64,000 bases of DNA from an uncultured Clostridium sp. (lineage in GTDB: Bacteria > Bacillota > Clostridia > Oscillospirales > Ruminococcaceae), in the NCBI GenBank assembly GCA_902490335.1, contig CABUDL010000003.1:58929-122928 (forward strand), in the 5' to 3' direction. Both the position numbers and the translations under genes were made by a program. This document shows positions 1 through 7,591 of this stretch, one piece after another (position 1 is the stretch's first letter; each line of letters begins with the position of its first letter). The notes under the pieces are model-generated. The model worked only from the letters and a program-made list of their open reading frames with translations, made no database searches and was not told the origin of the DNA.

Positions 1-473
1 CCGAAAAGGGCAGCTGCCTGTTCTGCGATATGCTTGCGGCAGAAAAGGATTTTGGCAAGCGCATCGTCTTTGAAAACGATTCCTTCACCATCTTCCTGCC
101 GTTCTTCACCGAGTATCCTTACGGCATCTACCTCTTCCCGAAGCGCCACTTCTCCCACATCACCGACATGACCGACGCCGAGCGCACCGATTTCGGCGTT
201 GCCCTCAAACAGATTGTCGGAATGTTTGACACCCTATTCGACAAGGAGTTCCCATACATGATGTGTATGCACAACGCTCCGGTCAACAGCGGAGCGGTCG
301 AAGAGGACTTTCATTTCCATGTGGAATTTTTCCCACCGCTGCGCTCTGCCAACCAGCAGAAGTTTAACGCTTCCAGCGAAACCGGCGCATGGGCACACTG
401 CAACCCACGCTGCCCGGAGGAAACCGCTGCCGAGCTGCGGGAGGCATACGACCGCTACAAAAAATCCCTGTAA
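1..473 (+). CDS. galT: Galactose-1-phosphate uridylyltransferase, C-terminal part
   Basis: This is the 3' portion of a gene that begins before the window; it reads in frame from base 3. Class I GalT exchanges UMP between UDP-glucose and galactose-1-phosphate in the Leloir pathway, in the cytosol. The visible part is the C-terminal HIT-like lobe: a new CxxC-like stretch (SCLFCDML), then a histidine-rich FHFHVEFFPP motif followed by the conserved KFNASSETGAW segment that binds the sugar nucleotide. It ends just before a strong bidirectional terminator. I see no sign of damage. The N-terminal half with the catalytic HPH triad lies outside and cannot be checked. Confidence 0.93.
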   Translation, partial: EKGSCLFCDMLAAEKDFGKRIVFENDSFTIFLPFFTEYPYGIYLFPKRHFSHITDMTDAERTDFGVALKQIVGMFDTLFDKEFPYMMCMHNAPVNSGAVEEDFHFHVEFFPPLRSANQQKFNASSETGAWAHCNPRCPEETAAELREAYDRYKKSL

Positions 474-490
474 ATATTTTTAAACGCACA

Positions 491-540
491 AAGGACCCCC
501 ACCCGACCTGCCAAAATGAACAGGTCGGGTGGGGGTCCTT
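491..540. terminator. Bidirectional terminator between galT and the Nudix gene
   Basis: A perfect 20-bp inverted repeat (491-510 with 521-540, AAGGACCCCC outermost) closes a 10-nt loop. Weakly T-rich tracts flank it, and it lies between two convergent genes, so it probably stops transcription from both sides. Confidence 0.85.
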
Positions 541-563
541 CTCTTGCTTTTGTATAACGCTCC

Positions 564-1001
564 TTAAAAGCCTGCCTGCTGCACCATCTCCACCAAAAAC
601 GGCTGGATGTGCGGATAGGTCATCTCCTGCGGCAGGGTGTCAAACAGTTCCACCCGCTTCATCTCAAAGTTTTCCGGCAGCGGCTGGAAGGAAAAAATCT
701 GCGCAAAGTAGAGCATCCCAAAATCTTCCTCCACCAAACCGCTGGCTTCCCGTTTTTGTTTGACCCCATAGGCTCCGATGGGGTACAGCTGAAACTCCTG
801 CGCTCCGCTCTCCTCATAAAGCTCCCTGCGCGCAGCCTCCTCCGGCGTTTCCCCTTCTTCGATGTGTCCGCCCGGCACCTCCCATGTCGTGCGCTTTTTA
901 TGCTGGCACAGCACCCACTTTCCCTGATGCTTTCCAACGATTACCGCATAGTGCATCGGCAGCTGTTGGTAATCCGTTTTTATAAGACGCACCTCGACCA
1001 T
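564..1001 (-). CDS. Nudix hydrolase (MutT-like)
   Basis: A 145-residue Nudix protein that should hydrolyse a nucleoside diphosphate linked to another moiety, for instance an oxidised dNTP; the substrate cannot be told from sequence. The Nudix box is intact: GGHIEEGE, then REL and YEESGA give GX5EX7REUXEEXGU. I place the start at ATG 1001 because AAAGGAGAGG sits 5 nt upstream; a longer reading to 1046 lacks such a site and adds a low-complexity leader. It is convergent with galT, separated by the 491-540 terminator, and stands alone on the minus strand. Confidence 0.85.
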   Translation of the reverse strand: MVEVRLIKTDYQQLPMHYAVIVGKHQGKWVLCQHKKRTTWEVPGGHIEEGETPEEAARRELYEESGAQEFQLYPIGAYGVKQKREASGLVEEDFGMLYFAQIFSFQPLPENFEMKRVELFDTLPQEMTYPHIQPFLVEMVQQAGF

Positions 1002-1096
1002 AACAACCTCTCCTTTGTCATACAAATATTTTAAACATTTTGGCATCAGCCTCCGCCCTGCTGCATAGAGATAGAGAGAAAAAAGGAGGAGGCTTT

Positions 1097-1348
1097 ATGG
1101 AACAGACCATTCTGTTTTGTGTTCTGGCGCTGGCTTTGTGTCAGACTGTCTTTCTGCTCAACCACCGCTACCTGCTGCGGGGTACCATTTTTTCTGCTGT
1201 CAGCGGTGTCGGCTGTTTGGCTGCCCTGTCGTTCCTGTTTCCGGCAGCCGGACTTTTCCTCACCGCATCCGGTGTAGCTGTCAGCGCTGTCTTTGGGATA
1301 CCCGGCTGCATTTTTCTTTTGCTGATTAAATTGATTTGCCGGCTGTGA
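1097..1348 (+). CDS. bofA: BofA-family membrane protein (pro-sigma-K processing inhibitor type)
   Basis: An 83-residue, almost entirely hydrophobic protein with three hydrophobic segments and the C-terminal signature FGIPGCIFLLLIKLI. This matches the BofA family (about 85 residues; typical ending FLGIPGV). In Bacillus, BofA holds the SpoIVFB protease inactive in the forespore outer membrane. Whether it does this here is inference, but the family marks endospore-forming Firmicutes. The start is ATG 1097, preceded by AAAAAAGGAGGAGG; upstream in-frame codons lack a ribosome site. It lies 45 bp before the next gene on the same strand. The low sequence complexity of such small membrane proteins limits certainty. 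Confidence 0.7.
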   Translation: MEQTILFCVLALALCQTVFLLNHRYLLRGTIFSAVSGVGCLAALSFLFPAAGLFLTASGVAVSAVFGIPGCIFLLLIKLICRL

Positions 1349-1393
1349 TACGCTATAATAAAGCTATTCCATACACTACAAGGAGGAATCAGC

Positions 1394-1837
1394 TTGGCTA
1401 AAAAAATGCAGTATCAAACCGTTTGGACACAGGGAAAAAAGGGCAGCGACGACGCCTTTTTTGTGCGCGCCAACGTCTTTGTTGTCGAACAGGGATTCAA
1501 GGTAGAATTTGATGATTTGGACAAGGTCTGCTGGCACCTGACCGTTTATGACCGAAACGAACCGATTGGAGCTGCCCGCATCTATCAGGACATCGACGGT
1601 GTTTGGCAGCTTGGACGCATCTGCGTGCTGGAAAACTACCGCGGCAAAAAAATCGGCAGCCTGATTTTGAGCGCCTGCGAAGAAAAAATCCGGCAGCTTG
1701 CCAAAGGTCCTGCCCTTGCCCGACTGGGTGCTCAGGCACAGGCAAAAGGATTCTACCTCAAAAACGGCTACACCGCAACCGGTGAGGAATATATGGACGA
1801 ATATTGCCCTCATGTCGTGATGACCAAACAGCTGTAA
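1394..1837 (+). CDS. GNAT-family N-acetyltransferase
   Basis: A 147-residue single-domain GNAT protein, predicted to transfer acetyl from acetyl-CoA to an amine; substrate unknown. Motif A is visible as LGRICVLENYRGKKIGSLIL, with the RGKKIG acetyl-CoA pyrophosphate loop, followed by an FYLKNGYT motif-B segment. The organisation resembles the ElaA/PhnO-like small GNATs. The start is a TTG at 1394 with AGGAGGA ending 7 nt upstream; the next ATG (1406) is spaced too far. It ends at a stem-loop terminator shared with the convergent rnr gene. Confidence 0.82.
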   Translation: MAKKMQYQTVWTQGKKGSDDAFFVRANVFVVEQGFKVEFDDLDKVCWHLTVYDRNEPIGAARIYQDIDGVWQLGRICVLENYRGKKIGSLILSACEEKIRQLAKGPALARLGAQAQAKGFYLKNGYTATGEEYMDEYCPHVVMTKQL

Positions 1838-1844
1838 TGCAAAG

Positions 1845-1878
1845 CAGCGGGACCTCTGATAGAAGTCCCGCTGTTTTT
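1845..1878. terminator. Shared terminator of the GNAT gene and rnr
   Basis: A 9-bp stem CAGCGGGAC/GTCCCGCTG (1845-1853, 1865-1873) is followed by TTTTT on the plus strand. It overlaps the last codon of the convergent rnr gene. Confidence 0.75.
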
Positions 1879-4069
1879 ATGCCAGTGTAAAGTTGACCTG
1901 TCCGGCAGAAACATCCACCGAAGCCACCGTTACCTGCTGTGGCTGACCGATGCGGTAGAATGTTCCGCTCAGGCTGTCCTTTAGCTCGATTCCTTCCTCC
2001 AGCTGGTAGTCCCCCAGCGGCAGGTCATTGATGGAAACCAAGCCCTCGACGCTGTTTTCCAGCTCGACAAAGAAGCCGAAGGAGGTCACACCGGTGATCC
2101 TGCCGGTAAAGCTTTGTCCGATAAAGCCGGACATATATTCTGCTTTGTAGCAGTCCTCGCAGTCGCGTTCGATGTTCATGGCGTTCTGCTCCATCTGGCT
2201 TGCATTTTTGCTGGCTGCCGGCACAAAGCTGCCGTATCTCTTTTTGAGCTTTTCCTTCGGAGTTCCTGCCAGATAGCTGCTTAGGATGCGGTGGATGGCA
2301 AGGTCGGGATAGCGGCGGATGGGCGAAGTAAAGTGCGCATAGTTATCCAGCACCAAGCCAAAATGCCCGATGTTCTTCTCCGAGTAGATTGCCTTGGACA
2401 TAGTGCGCAGCAGCTGTCCGTTGATGGCAGGCTCCAGCTCGGTTCCCCGCACGCCCTCCAGAATGTCGGAAAAATCCTTTGGCTGCGGATTTTCCAGCAG
2501 CCGCTGGGCAGGAAGGTTCAGTCGGGTCAGCAGGTCATGCAGGAGGTTGACCTTGATGACCGGCGGCTGCTCGTGGACACGGTAGATGAACGGCAGCTCC
2601 TGCTCCATTGCAAGGGTTGCAGCTGCCTGGTTTGCCGTCAGCATAAATTCCTCAATCATCCGTTCGCTCTCGCCGGTCGGGCGCGGCAGGATGTCCTTGA
2701 TGCGCCCGTTTTCTATGACGAACTTCGATTCGTTGGAGGAAATGTTCATCGCTCCGCGGTCAAATCGGCGCGCACGCAGAATCTGTGCCAGCTGCTGCAT
2801 CAATTTGATCTGCGGAATCAGCTGGGCATATTTTTCCAAAATCTGCGGCTGTGCCGTCTGGTCCAAAATTGAATTGATTTCCGAGTAAACGCCCTTGACC
2901 CTAGAACGGATATAGCTTTTTACAAAGCGGAAGCCTTCGATTTCTCCGCTGGGCTTGAGGGTAATCAGCGCAGAAAAGGTCAGTCGGACCTCATCGGGAT
3001 TGAGCGAACAGATGCCGTTGGAAAGTTCCTTTGGCAGCATCGGAATCACCTGGTCTGCATAGTAGACGCTGGTCCCTCTGCGGTAGGCTTCCAAATCCAG
3101 CGGACTGCCCTGTCGGACATAGTGGCTGACATCTGCGATGTGTACACCCAGATACCAGTGGTCCTCGTCGCGCTCGAGCGAGACCGCATCGTCCAAATCC
3201 TTGCTGTCCGCCGAGTCGATGGTGAAGATGTCTATGTCGGTCAAATCCATGCGGTCGCTCAGCTCGGAGAGCGGAACGCCCTCCTGCTCAATCTTTCTTG
3301 CCTGTGCTAAGGTCTGCTCGTCAAACTCGGTGCGTGCGTTGTAATCTGCCAGCACCGCCTGACAGCACACCTGTGCCAGCTGTGCCTGACCGAAGGTGTT
3401 GATGACCTCTACCTGATGCGCAAAGTGGCTGTCTCCCCGTCGGGTGATTTTGACCAGCACCTTGTCCCCGTCCTTGGCTCCGTGCAGTCCGCCCTTTTCG
3501 ATTTCCAGCAGAAAGCGCATCAGGCGGTCGGGTCGCAGGAAATATCCCTGCGGCTGGCGCACCACCACGCCGGTAAACGCCGCGTCGTTTTCCTGCAAAA
3601 TGCGCACGACGCTGCCCTCCCGGCTGTGGTTTTCATCCTGCTTTTTCTGCGGCTGGATTCGTACCAGCACCAAATCTCCGGGCATGGCTCCCTGCATAAA
3701 GCGTCCCGGCAAAAAGATGTCCTGCGAACGGTCGGTGATGGGCTCCTCCCCCTCCTTTGGTTCCGGTCGGGCAAATCCAAATTTTTCATTGAGCGAAACA
3801 ATCTTTGCCTGCACCAGTCCCTGACTGCGGCTGAGCACGACTGAATTTTTTCTGCGCCAGATTTCTCCGCTTTCCTCCATCTGCTGCAAGGTTTCCAAAA
3901 ACGCCGCGTGTTCCTCCCGCTTGATCTGCGCTTGTATCTCCAGCACACGGATGCCGATTGGCTCCTCCTTTTGGTGGCGCAGCACCCGCAGGATGCGGCT
4001 TTTCACATCCATTCTGGTAAAACCTGCGTGTGCGCGAAACGGTCTTTTTCGATGCAGTTTTCTTGCCAT
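1877..4069 (-). CDS. rnr: Ribonuclease R
   Basis: A 730-residue processive 3'-to-5' exoribonuclease of the RNB family, which degrades structured RNA and takes part in rRNA and tmRNA quality control. In order: N-terminal winged-helix-like region (about 15-80), cold-shock OB domains (about 80-230), the RNB catalytic core containing the aspartate cluster TIDSADSKDLDDAVSL, and a C-terminal S1 domain (GRITGVTSFGFFVELENSVEGL, only partly quoted). Length agrees with the family. The start is ATG 4069. Its ribosome site is the unusual AAAGGGGGA (4076-4084), exactly complementary to the loop of the small RNA at 15298-15420. The gene is transcribed alone; no smpB or secG neighbour, common partners elsewhere, is present. 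Confidence 0.97.
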   Translation of the reverse strand: MARKLHRKRPFRAHAGFTRMDVKSRILRVLRHQKEEPIGIRVLEIQAQIKREEHAAFLETLQQMEESGEIWRRKNSVVLSRSQGLVQAKIVSLNEKFGFARPEPKEGEEPITDRSQDIFLPGRFMQGAMPGDLVLVRIQPQKKQDENHSREGSVVRILQENDAAFTGVVVRQPQGYFLRPDRLMRFLLEIEKGGLHGAKDGDKVLVKITRRGDSHFAHQVEVINTFGQAQLAQVCCQAVLADYNARTEFDEQTLAQARKIEQEGVPLSELSDRMDLTDIDIFTIDSADSKDLDDAVSLERDEDHWYLGVHIADVSHYVRQGSPLDLEAYRRGTSVYYADQVIPMLPKELSNGICSLNPDEVRLTFSALITLKPSGEIEGFRFVKSYIRSRVKGVYSEINSILDQTAQPQILEKYAQLIPQIKLMQQLAQILRARRFDRGAMNISSNESKFVIENGRIKDILPRPTGESERMIEEFMLTANQAAATLAMEQELPFIYRVHEQPPVIKVNLLHDLLTRLNLPAQRLLENPQPKDFSDILEGVRGTELEPAINGQLLRTMSKAIYSEKNIGHFGLVLDNYAHFTSPIRRYPDLAIHRILSSYLAGTPKEKLKKRYGSFVPAASKNASQMEQNAMNIERDCEDCYKAEYMSGFIGQSFTGRITGVTSFGFFVELENSVEGLVSINDLPLGDYQLEEGIELKDSLSGTFYRIGQPQQVTVASVDVSAGQVNFTLA

Positions 4070-4166
4070 ATCGTTTCCCCCTTTAACTGCTTATTCAATC
4101 CTTTTCTGATTCTCATTATATCCCCATCTCCTGCAACTATCAAGCGACAGTTTTGGGAATATGGGG

Positions 4167-4199
4167 AAAGGATGCCTACAAATGGGAGCATCCTTTTTT
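4167..4199. terminator. Stem-loop at the end of the EF-G-like gene
   Basis: The inverted repeat AAAGGATGC/GCATCCTTT (4167-4175, 4188-4196) has a 12-nt loop and T6 on the plus side. It lies just past the stop of the minus-strand GTPase gene, whose downstream tract is only weakly T-rich, so termination efficiency is uncertain. Confidence 0.55.
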
Positions 4200-4209
4200 G
4201 TAATCGTCC

Positions 4210-6183
4210 TTATTTACAGTGGATATACGCCGGCACCTCCTGCCACGGCACAGGAAAACCCGCTCCGTGGGAGCAAAAGACCGAGAAGGACGGATTTTGC
4301 AGGTCGTGTTTTGCATCATATCCAATCTCTTCGATCACCTGCTGCGGCTGGGCACACGGCTCGTACCCATCAAAGGAGAGACTCAGCAGACCCTTGCCTC
4401 TGGTGTAGGAGATAAACTCCAGCCCATACCCGGAAAGCGCCTGTGCCGGTCCTCTGCCGCACAGCAGCACGCCGTCCTCCTCGGTCACCGGCGGCTCAAA
4501 GCTGCACTCCATCCGCTGCAAATCTGCCATCAGTCTGCCCAGCTGTTCCGGCTGCACCGCTGCCTCAAAGCTGTAATACGGCTCCAGCAGGACACAGCCG
4601 CCGACAGCTGCCAGCTGCTCCAGACCCTGACGGATTGCCCGATAGGTCGCCTCGCGAAAATCTCCGCCCTCGGTGTGCTTGATGTGCGCTCTGCCATTGA
4701 GCAGGGTGATGTGTACATCGCACAGCTCCGAGCCGGTCAGAATTCCCTTGTGCTTCTTTTCAAAGACATGGGTGCGGATGAGGTTCTGCCAGTTTTTGCC
4801 CAGCAAATCGGTCGGGCAGTCGCTGGAAAAGGTGATACCGCTGCCCCGCTGCCCCGGCTCCAGGCGCAGATGCACCTCGGCATAATGGCGCAGCGGCTCA
4901 TAATGACCATAGCCCACCACCGGCTGGGTGATGGTTTCCCGATACAGGATGCGGCAGTCCCCAAAGTCCAGCTCGATGCCAAAGCGACGGCTGCACAGCT
5001 GCCGCAGCACCTCCAGCTGGATTTGACCCATGATGCGGATGTGGATTTCCTGCAATTCCTCCTCAAAGCTGATGCCCAGCGTCGGGTCCTCGTCCTCCAG
5101 GATGCGCAGCTTTTCCAAGGCGGTGCGCACCGGCAGCTGCGGCGGCAGGATGACCTTTGCTCCCAACGTCGGCGTCAGCTGGCTGTCGCGGTGAAAGCGG
5201 CGTTTTCCTAAGCCATCCCCTGCCCGCACCCGCTCCAGACCGGTGGCTGCACACAGCTGACCTGCCTGCGCCTGCTGCACGGTGGTAAATTTGCCGGAGC
5301 TGTACACCCGCAGCTCGTTGATTTTTTCACTGGCTTCCTGTCCATCCGCTGTCAGGAAATGCACCTGGTCGCGCGCGGACAACTTGCCCGACTGCACCTT
5401 GATCAGCACCACCCGCTCTCCCCGCGGGTCGTGGCGCACCTGCCAGGCAATGCCGGAAAATTCCTCGGCAGAGGGCAGTGGAAGGGTCAGACGATCCAGC
5501 CCGCAAAGCAGCTGCTCGATGCCTTCGTCCTGCAAAGCCGAACCACGGAAGCAGGGGAAAAGCTCTCTTTTGGCAACCAACTGCGCCATCTTGTCCAGCC
5601 AGCGCTCCTCCTCATACCCGCCGTCCAGATACATCTCCATCAGCGCTTCGTCCTCCGCTGCAATCTGTTCGATCAGTTCTTCGCTCAGTTGCGCGCCTTC
5701 TCCAAAGCACCCCGAGCAATCACAGACCGCACCGCTCATCCTCTTTTGCAGTTGGTGCAGTACCTCGTCGGGACGCGCACCGGTGCGGTCGGTCTTGTTG
5801 AGAAAGAAAAAGACCGGTACCCCATAGCGTTTGAGCAGCTTCCACACCTGTTCGGTGTGCGCCTGTATCCCTTCCACACAGCTGACCAGCAGGATGGCAT
5901 AATCCATCGCCTGGATTGCCCGCTCCATCTCCGCACCGAAGTCGGCGTGACCGGGCGTGTCCAGCAGCCAATATTGATGCTCCCCGATGGAAAAGGGCGC
6001 GTGGTTGGAAAAGATGGTGATGCCCCTCTCCCGCTCCAGACGGTCGTTGTCCAAAAAAGCGTCCCTGTGGTCCACCCGCCCTCTGGTGCGGATGCTTCCT
6101 GTATGATAAAGCAGCTGCTCGGAAAAGGTGGTCTTGCCCGCGTCGACGTGTGCCATCACGCCGATGCTCAAAAATCGCTGCAT
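4210..6183 (-). CDS. TetM/EF-G-like translation GTPase
   Basis: A 657-residue translational GTPase of the ribosomal-protection/EF-G superfamily. All G motifs are visible near the N-terminus: AHVDAGKTT (G1), RERGIT (G2), DTPGHADF (G3), NKTD (G4). EF-G-like domains II, III, IV and V follow, with domain IV around SDCPTDLLGKNWQNL. It aligns in layout with Tet(M) (about 640 residues) but differs in many positions. It belongs to a chromosomal clade widespread in Clostridia with no proven role in resistance, so tetracycline protection should not be assumed. The start is ATG 6183, 7 nt after GGGGG; an ATG 6 nt upstream is too close to it. It is monocistronic and divergent from the M20 peptidase. Confidence 0.85.
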   Translation of the reverse strand: MQRFLSIGVMAHVDAGKTTFSEQLLYHTGSIRTRGRVDHRDAFLDNDRLERERGITIFSNHAPFSIGEHQYWLLDTPGHADFGAEMERAIQAMDYAILLVSCVEGIQAHTEQVWKLLKRYGVPVFFFLNKTDRTGARPDEVLHQLQKRMSGAVCDCSGCFGEGAQLSEELIEQIAAEDEALMEMYLDGGYEEERWLDKMAQLVAKRELFPCFRGSALQDEGIEQLLCGLDRLTLPLPSAEEFSGIAWQVRHDPRGERVVLIKVQSGKLSARDQVHFLTADGQEASEKINELRVYSSGKFTTVQQAQAGQLCAATGLERVRAGDGLGKRRFHRDSQLTPTLGAKVILPPQLPVRTALEKLRILEDEDPTLGISFEEELQEIHIRIMGQIQLEVLRQLCSRRFGIELDFGDCRILYRETITQPVVGYGHYEPLRHYAEVHLRLEPGQRGSGITFSSDCPTDLLGKNWQNLIRTHVFEKKHKGILTGSELCDVHITLLNGRAHIKHTEGGDFREATYRAIRQGLEQLAAVGGCVLLEPYYSFEAAVQPEQLGRLMADLQRMECSFEPPVTEEDGVLLCGRGPAQALSGYGLEFISYTRGKGLLSLSFDGYEPCAQPQQVIEEIGYDAKHDLQNPSFSVFCSHGAGFPVPWQEVPAYIHCK

Positions 6184-6337
6184 CGTCATTCCCCCTGTCC
6201 GTATTGATAAGCACATTGTATCACATCACAGCAGGCAAAAAAAGAGCGTTGACCCTCCCGATTCACTTTTTTCCACGGTCGCTTTATTAAATCTATGTAA
6301 AATCCAGTGCAATCTGTGTAAAATTTTTTGTTTAAAA

Positions 6338-6366
6338 TTGCACCTCTGTCGAAGATGTGCTATCAT
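6338..6366 (+). promoter_or_regulatory. Sigma-A promoter of the M20 peptidase operon
   Basis: TTGCAC (6338-6343), a 17-bp spacer and TATCAT (6361-6366) lie about 50 nt before the start codon, in an AT-rich stretch between divergent genes. Confidence 0.75.
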
Positions 6367-6417
6367 TAGGATAGAACGCACAATCATCTTCTAATGGAGT
6401 GTTTAGGAGGCATTTTT

Positions 6418-7554
6418 ATGTCGATAAAAGAAAATATGCAGCAGCAAATTGAAGATTATCTGGAAACCAACCGCCCGCGTTACCTGCAGTCCATCCGACA
6501 GCTGGCACAGATTCCGGCTCCCTCCAACCATGAGGAAAAACGGGCAGAGTGGTGCAAACAGTACCTGGAATCGCTGGGAGCCACCGGCGTCTACATCGAC
6601 TCGGCGCTCAACGTCATCTTCCCTTACGGTGTCAAAGAAGGCGACGGTGATTTGTGCGCCATCCTTGCGCACACCGATGTGGTCTTTCCCGACACCGACC
6701 CGCTGCCCTTCCGCGAGGAAAACGGCAGATTCTACGCACCGGGCGTCGGTGATGACACCACCAATGCCGTCGCTGTCATGGAGATGGCAGGCATGGCAAT
6801 CGCTTTGGACCTCAAGCCCAAAACCGGCATCCTCTTTGTGCTCAATTCCGGTGAGGAAGGACTGGGCAACCTCAAAGGCGTGCGCCAGCTGATGAAGGAT
6901 TTTGAAGGGCGCATCTCCTGCCTGTACGCCATCGACGGAGGACTGGACACGGTGGTCAACGATGCCGTCGGCTCCAAGCGTTGGAAAATCACCGTCACCA
7001 CCGAAGGCGGGCACTCCTTTGGCGCCTTTGGCAACCGCAACGCCATCCACTACGCTGCCAAGATGATCGACACCTTCTACTCGCTCAAAGTGCCTGACAT
7101 TGGAAAGACCACCTACAACGTCGGCATGATTGAGGGCGGCACCTCGGTCAACACCATCGCACAAAGCTGCTCGATGTTGTACGAATACCGCTCCAACCGC
7201 CGCGAAGGGCTTGCCTATATGGACCGCTTTTTTGAAGGGGTGATTGCTTCCTTCCAGAACTTTGGCATCGGCGTTTCGGTCGAGCTGCTGGGTGACCGTC
7301 CCTGCAAAGGCGATGTTGACCCCAAAGAGCTGACCGACATCGTCAAACGTGCCTCCGCCCTGTACGGCTGCGAGCGCAGCGACGAGTGCGGCTCCACCGA
7401 CTGCAACATCCCGCTGTCGATGGGCATTCCTGCCGTCTGCTTTGGCGTCTATGAAGGGCAGGGCGCCCACACCCGCGGCGAATGGGTGGACATCGAATCC
7501 ACCCGCACCGGTATGAAAATCCTCGCTCAGGTACTGCTGAGCGAAATGCAATAA
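6418..7554 (+). CDS. M20-family metallopeptidase
   Basis: A 378-residue dinuclear zinc peptidase/deacylase of the M20 (ArgE/DapE/ACY1) superfamily. Visible metal and catalytic motifs are LAHTDVVFPD (first metal histidine and catalytic Asp), GVGDDTTNAVAVMEM (bridging Asp), NSGEEGLGN (general-base Glu and metal Glu), and a terminal HTRGEWVD-like metal histidine. A dimerisation domain containing TEGGHSFGAFGNRNA lies between. It probably releases an amino acid from a small peptide or acylated amino acid; the exact substrate is not readable. The start ATG 6418 follows TAGGAGG. It heads a possible three-gene unit with ppk1 37 bp downstream. Confidence 0.85.
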   Translation: MSIKENMQQQIEDYLETNRPRYLQSIRQLAQIPAPSNHEEKRAEWCKQYLESLGATGVYIDSALNVIFPYGVKEGDGDLCAILAHTDVVFPDTDPLPFREENGRFYAPGVGDDTTNAVAVMEMAGMAIALDLKPKTGILFVLNSGEEGLGNLKGVRQLMKDFEGRISCLYAIDGGLDTVVNDAVGSKRWKITVTTEGGHSFGAFGNRNAIHYAAKMIDTFYSLKVPDIGKTTYNVGMIEGGTSVNTIAQSCSMLYEYRSNRREGLAYMDRFFEGVIASFQNFGIGVSVELLGDRPCKGDVDPKELTDIVKRASALYGCERSDECGSTDCNIPLSMGIPAVCFGVYEGQGAHTRGEWVDIESTRTGMKILAQVLLSEMQ

Positions 7555-7591
7555 CGCCCGTTACACACCCCATCTAAAACGGAGAACAGCT

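Noticed and set aside
4210..6183. Tetracycline resistance gene tet(M)
   Set aside because: Layout is alike but many positions differ, and no mobile context or leader peptide is present; kept as TetM/EF-G-like only.
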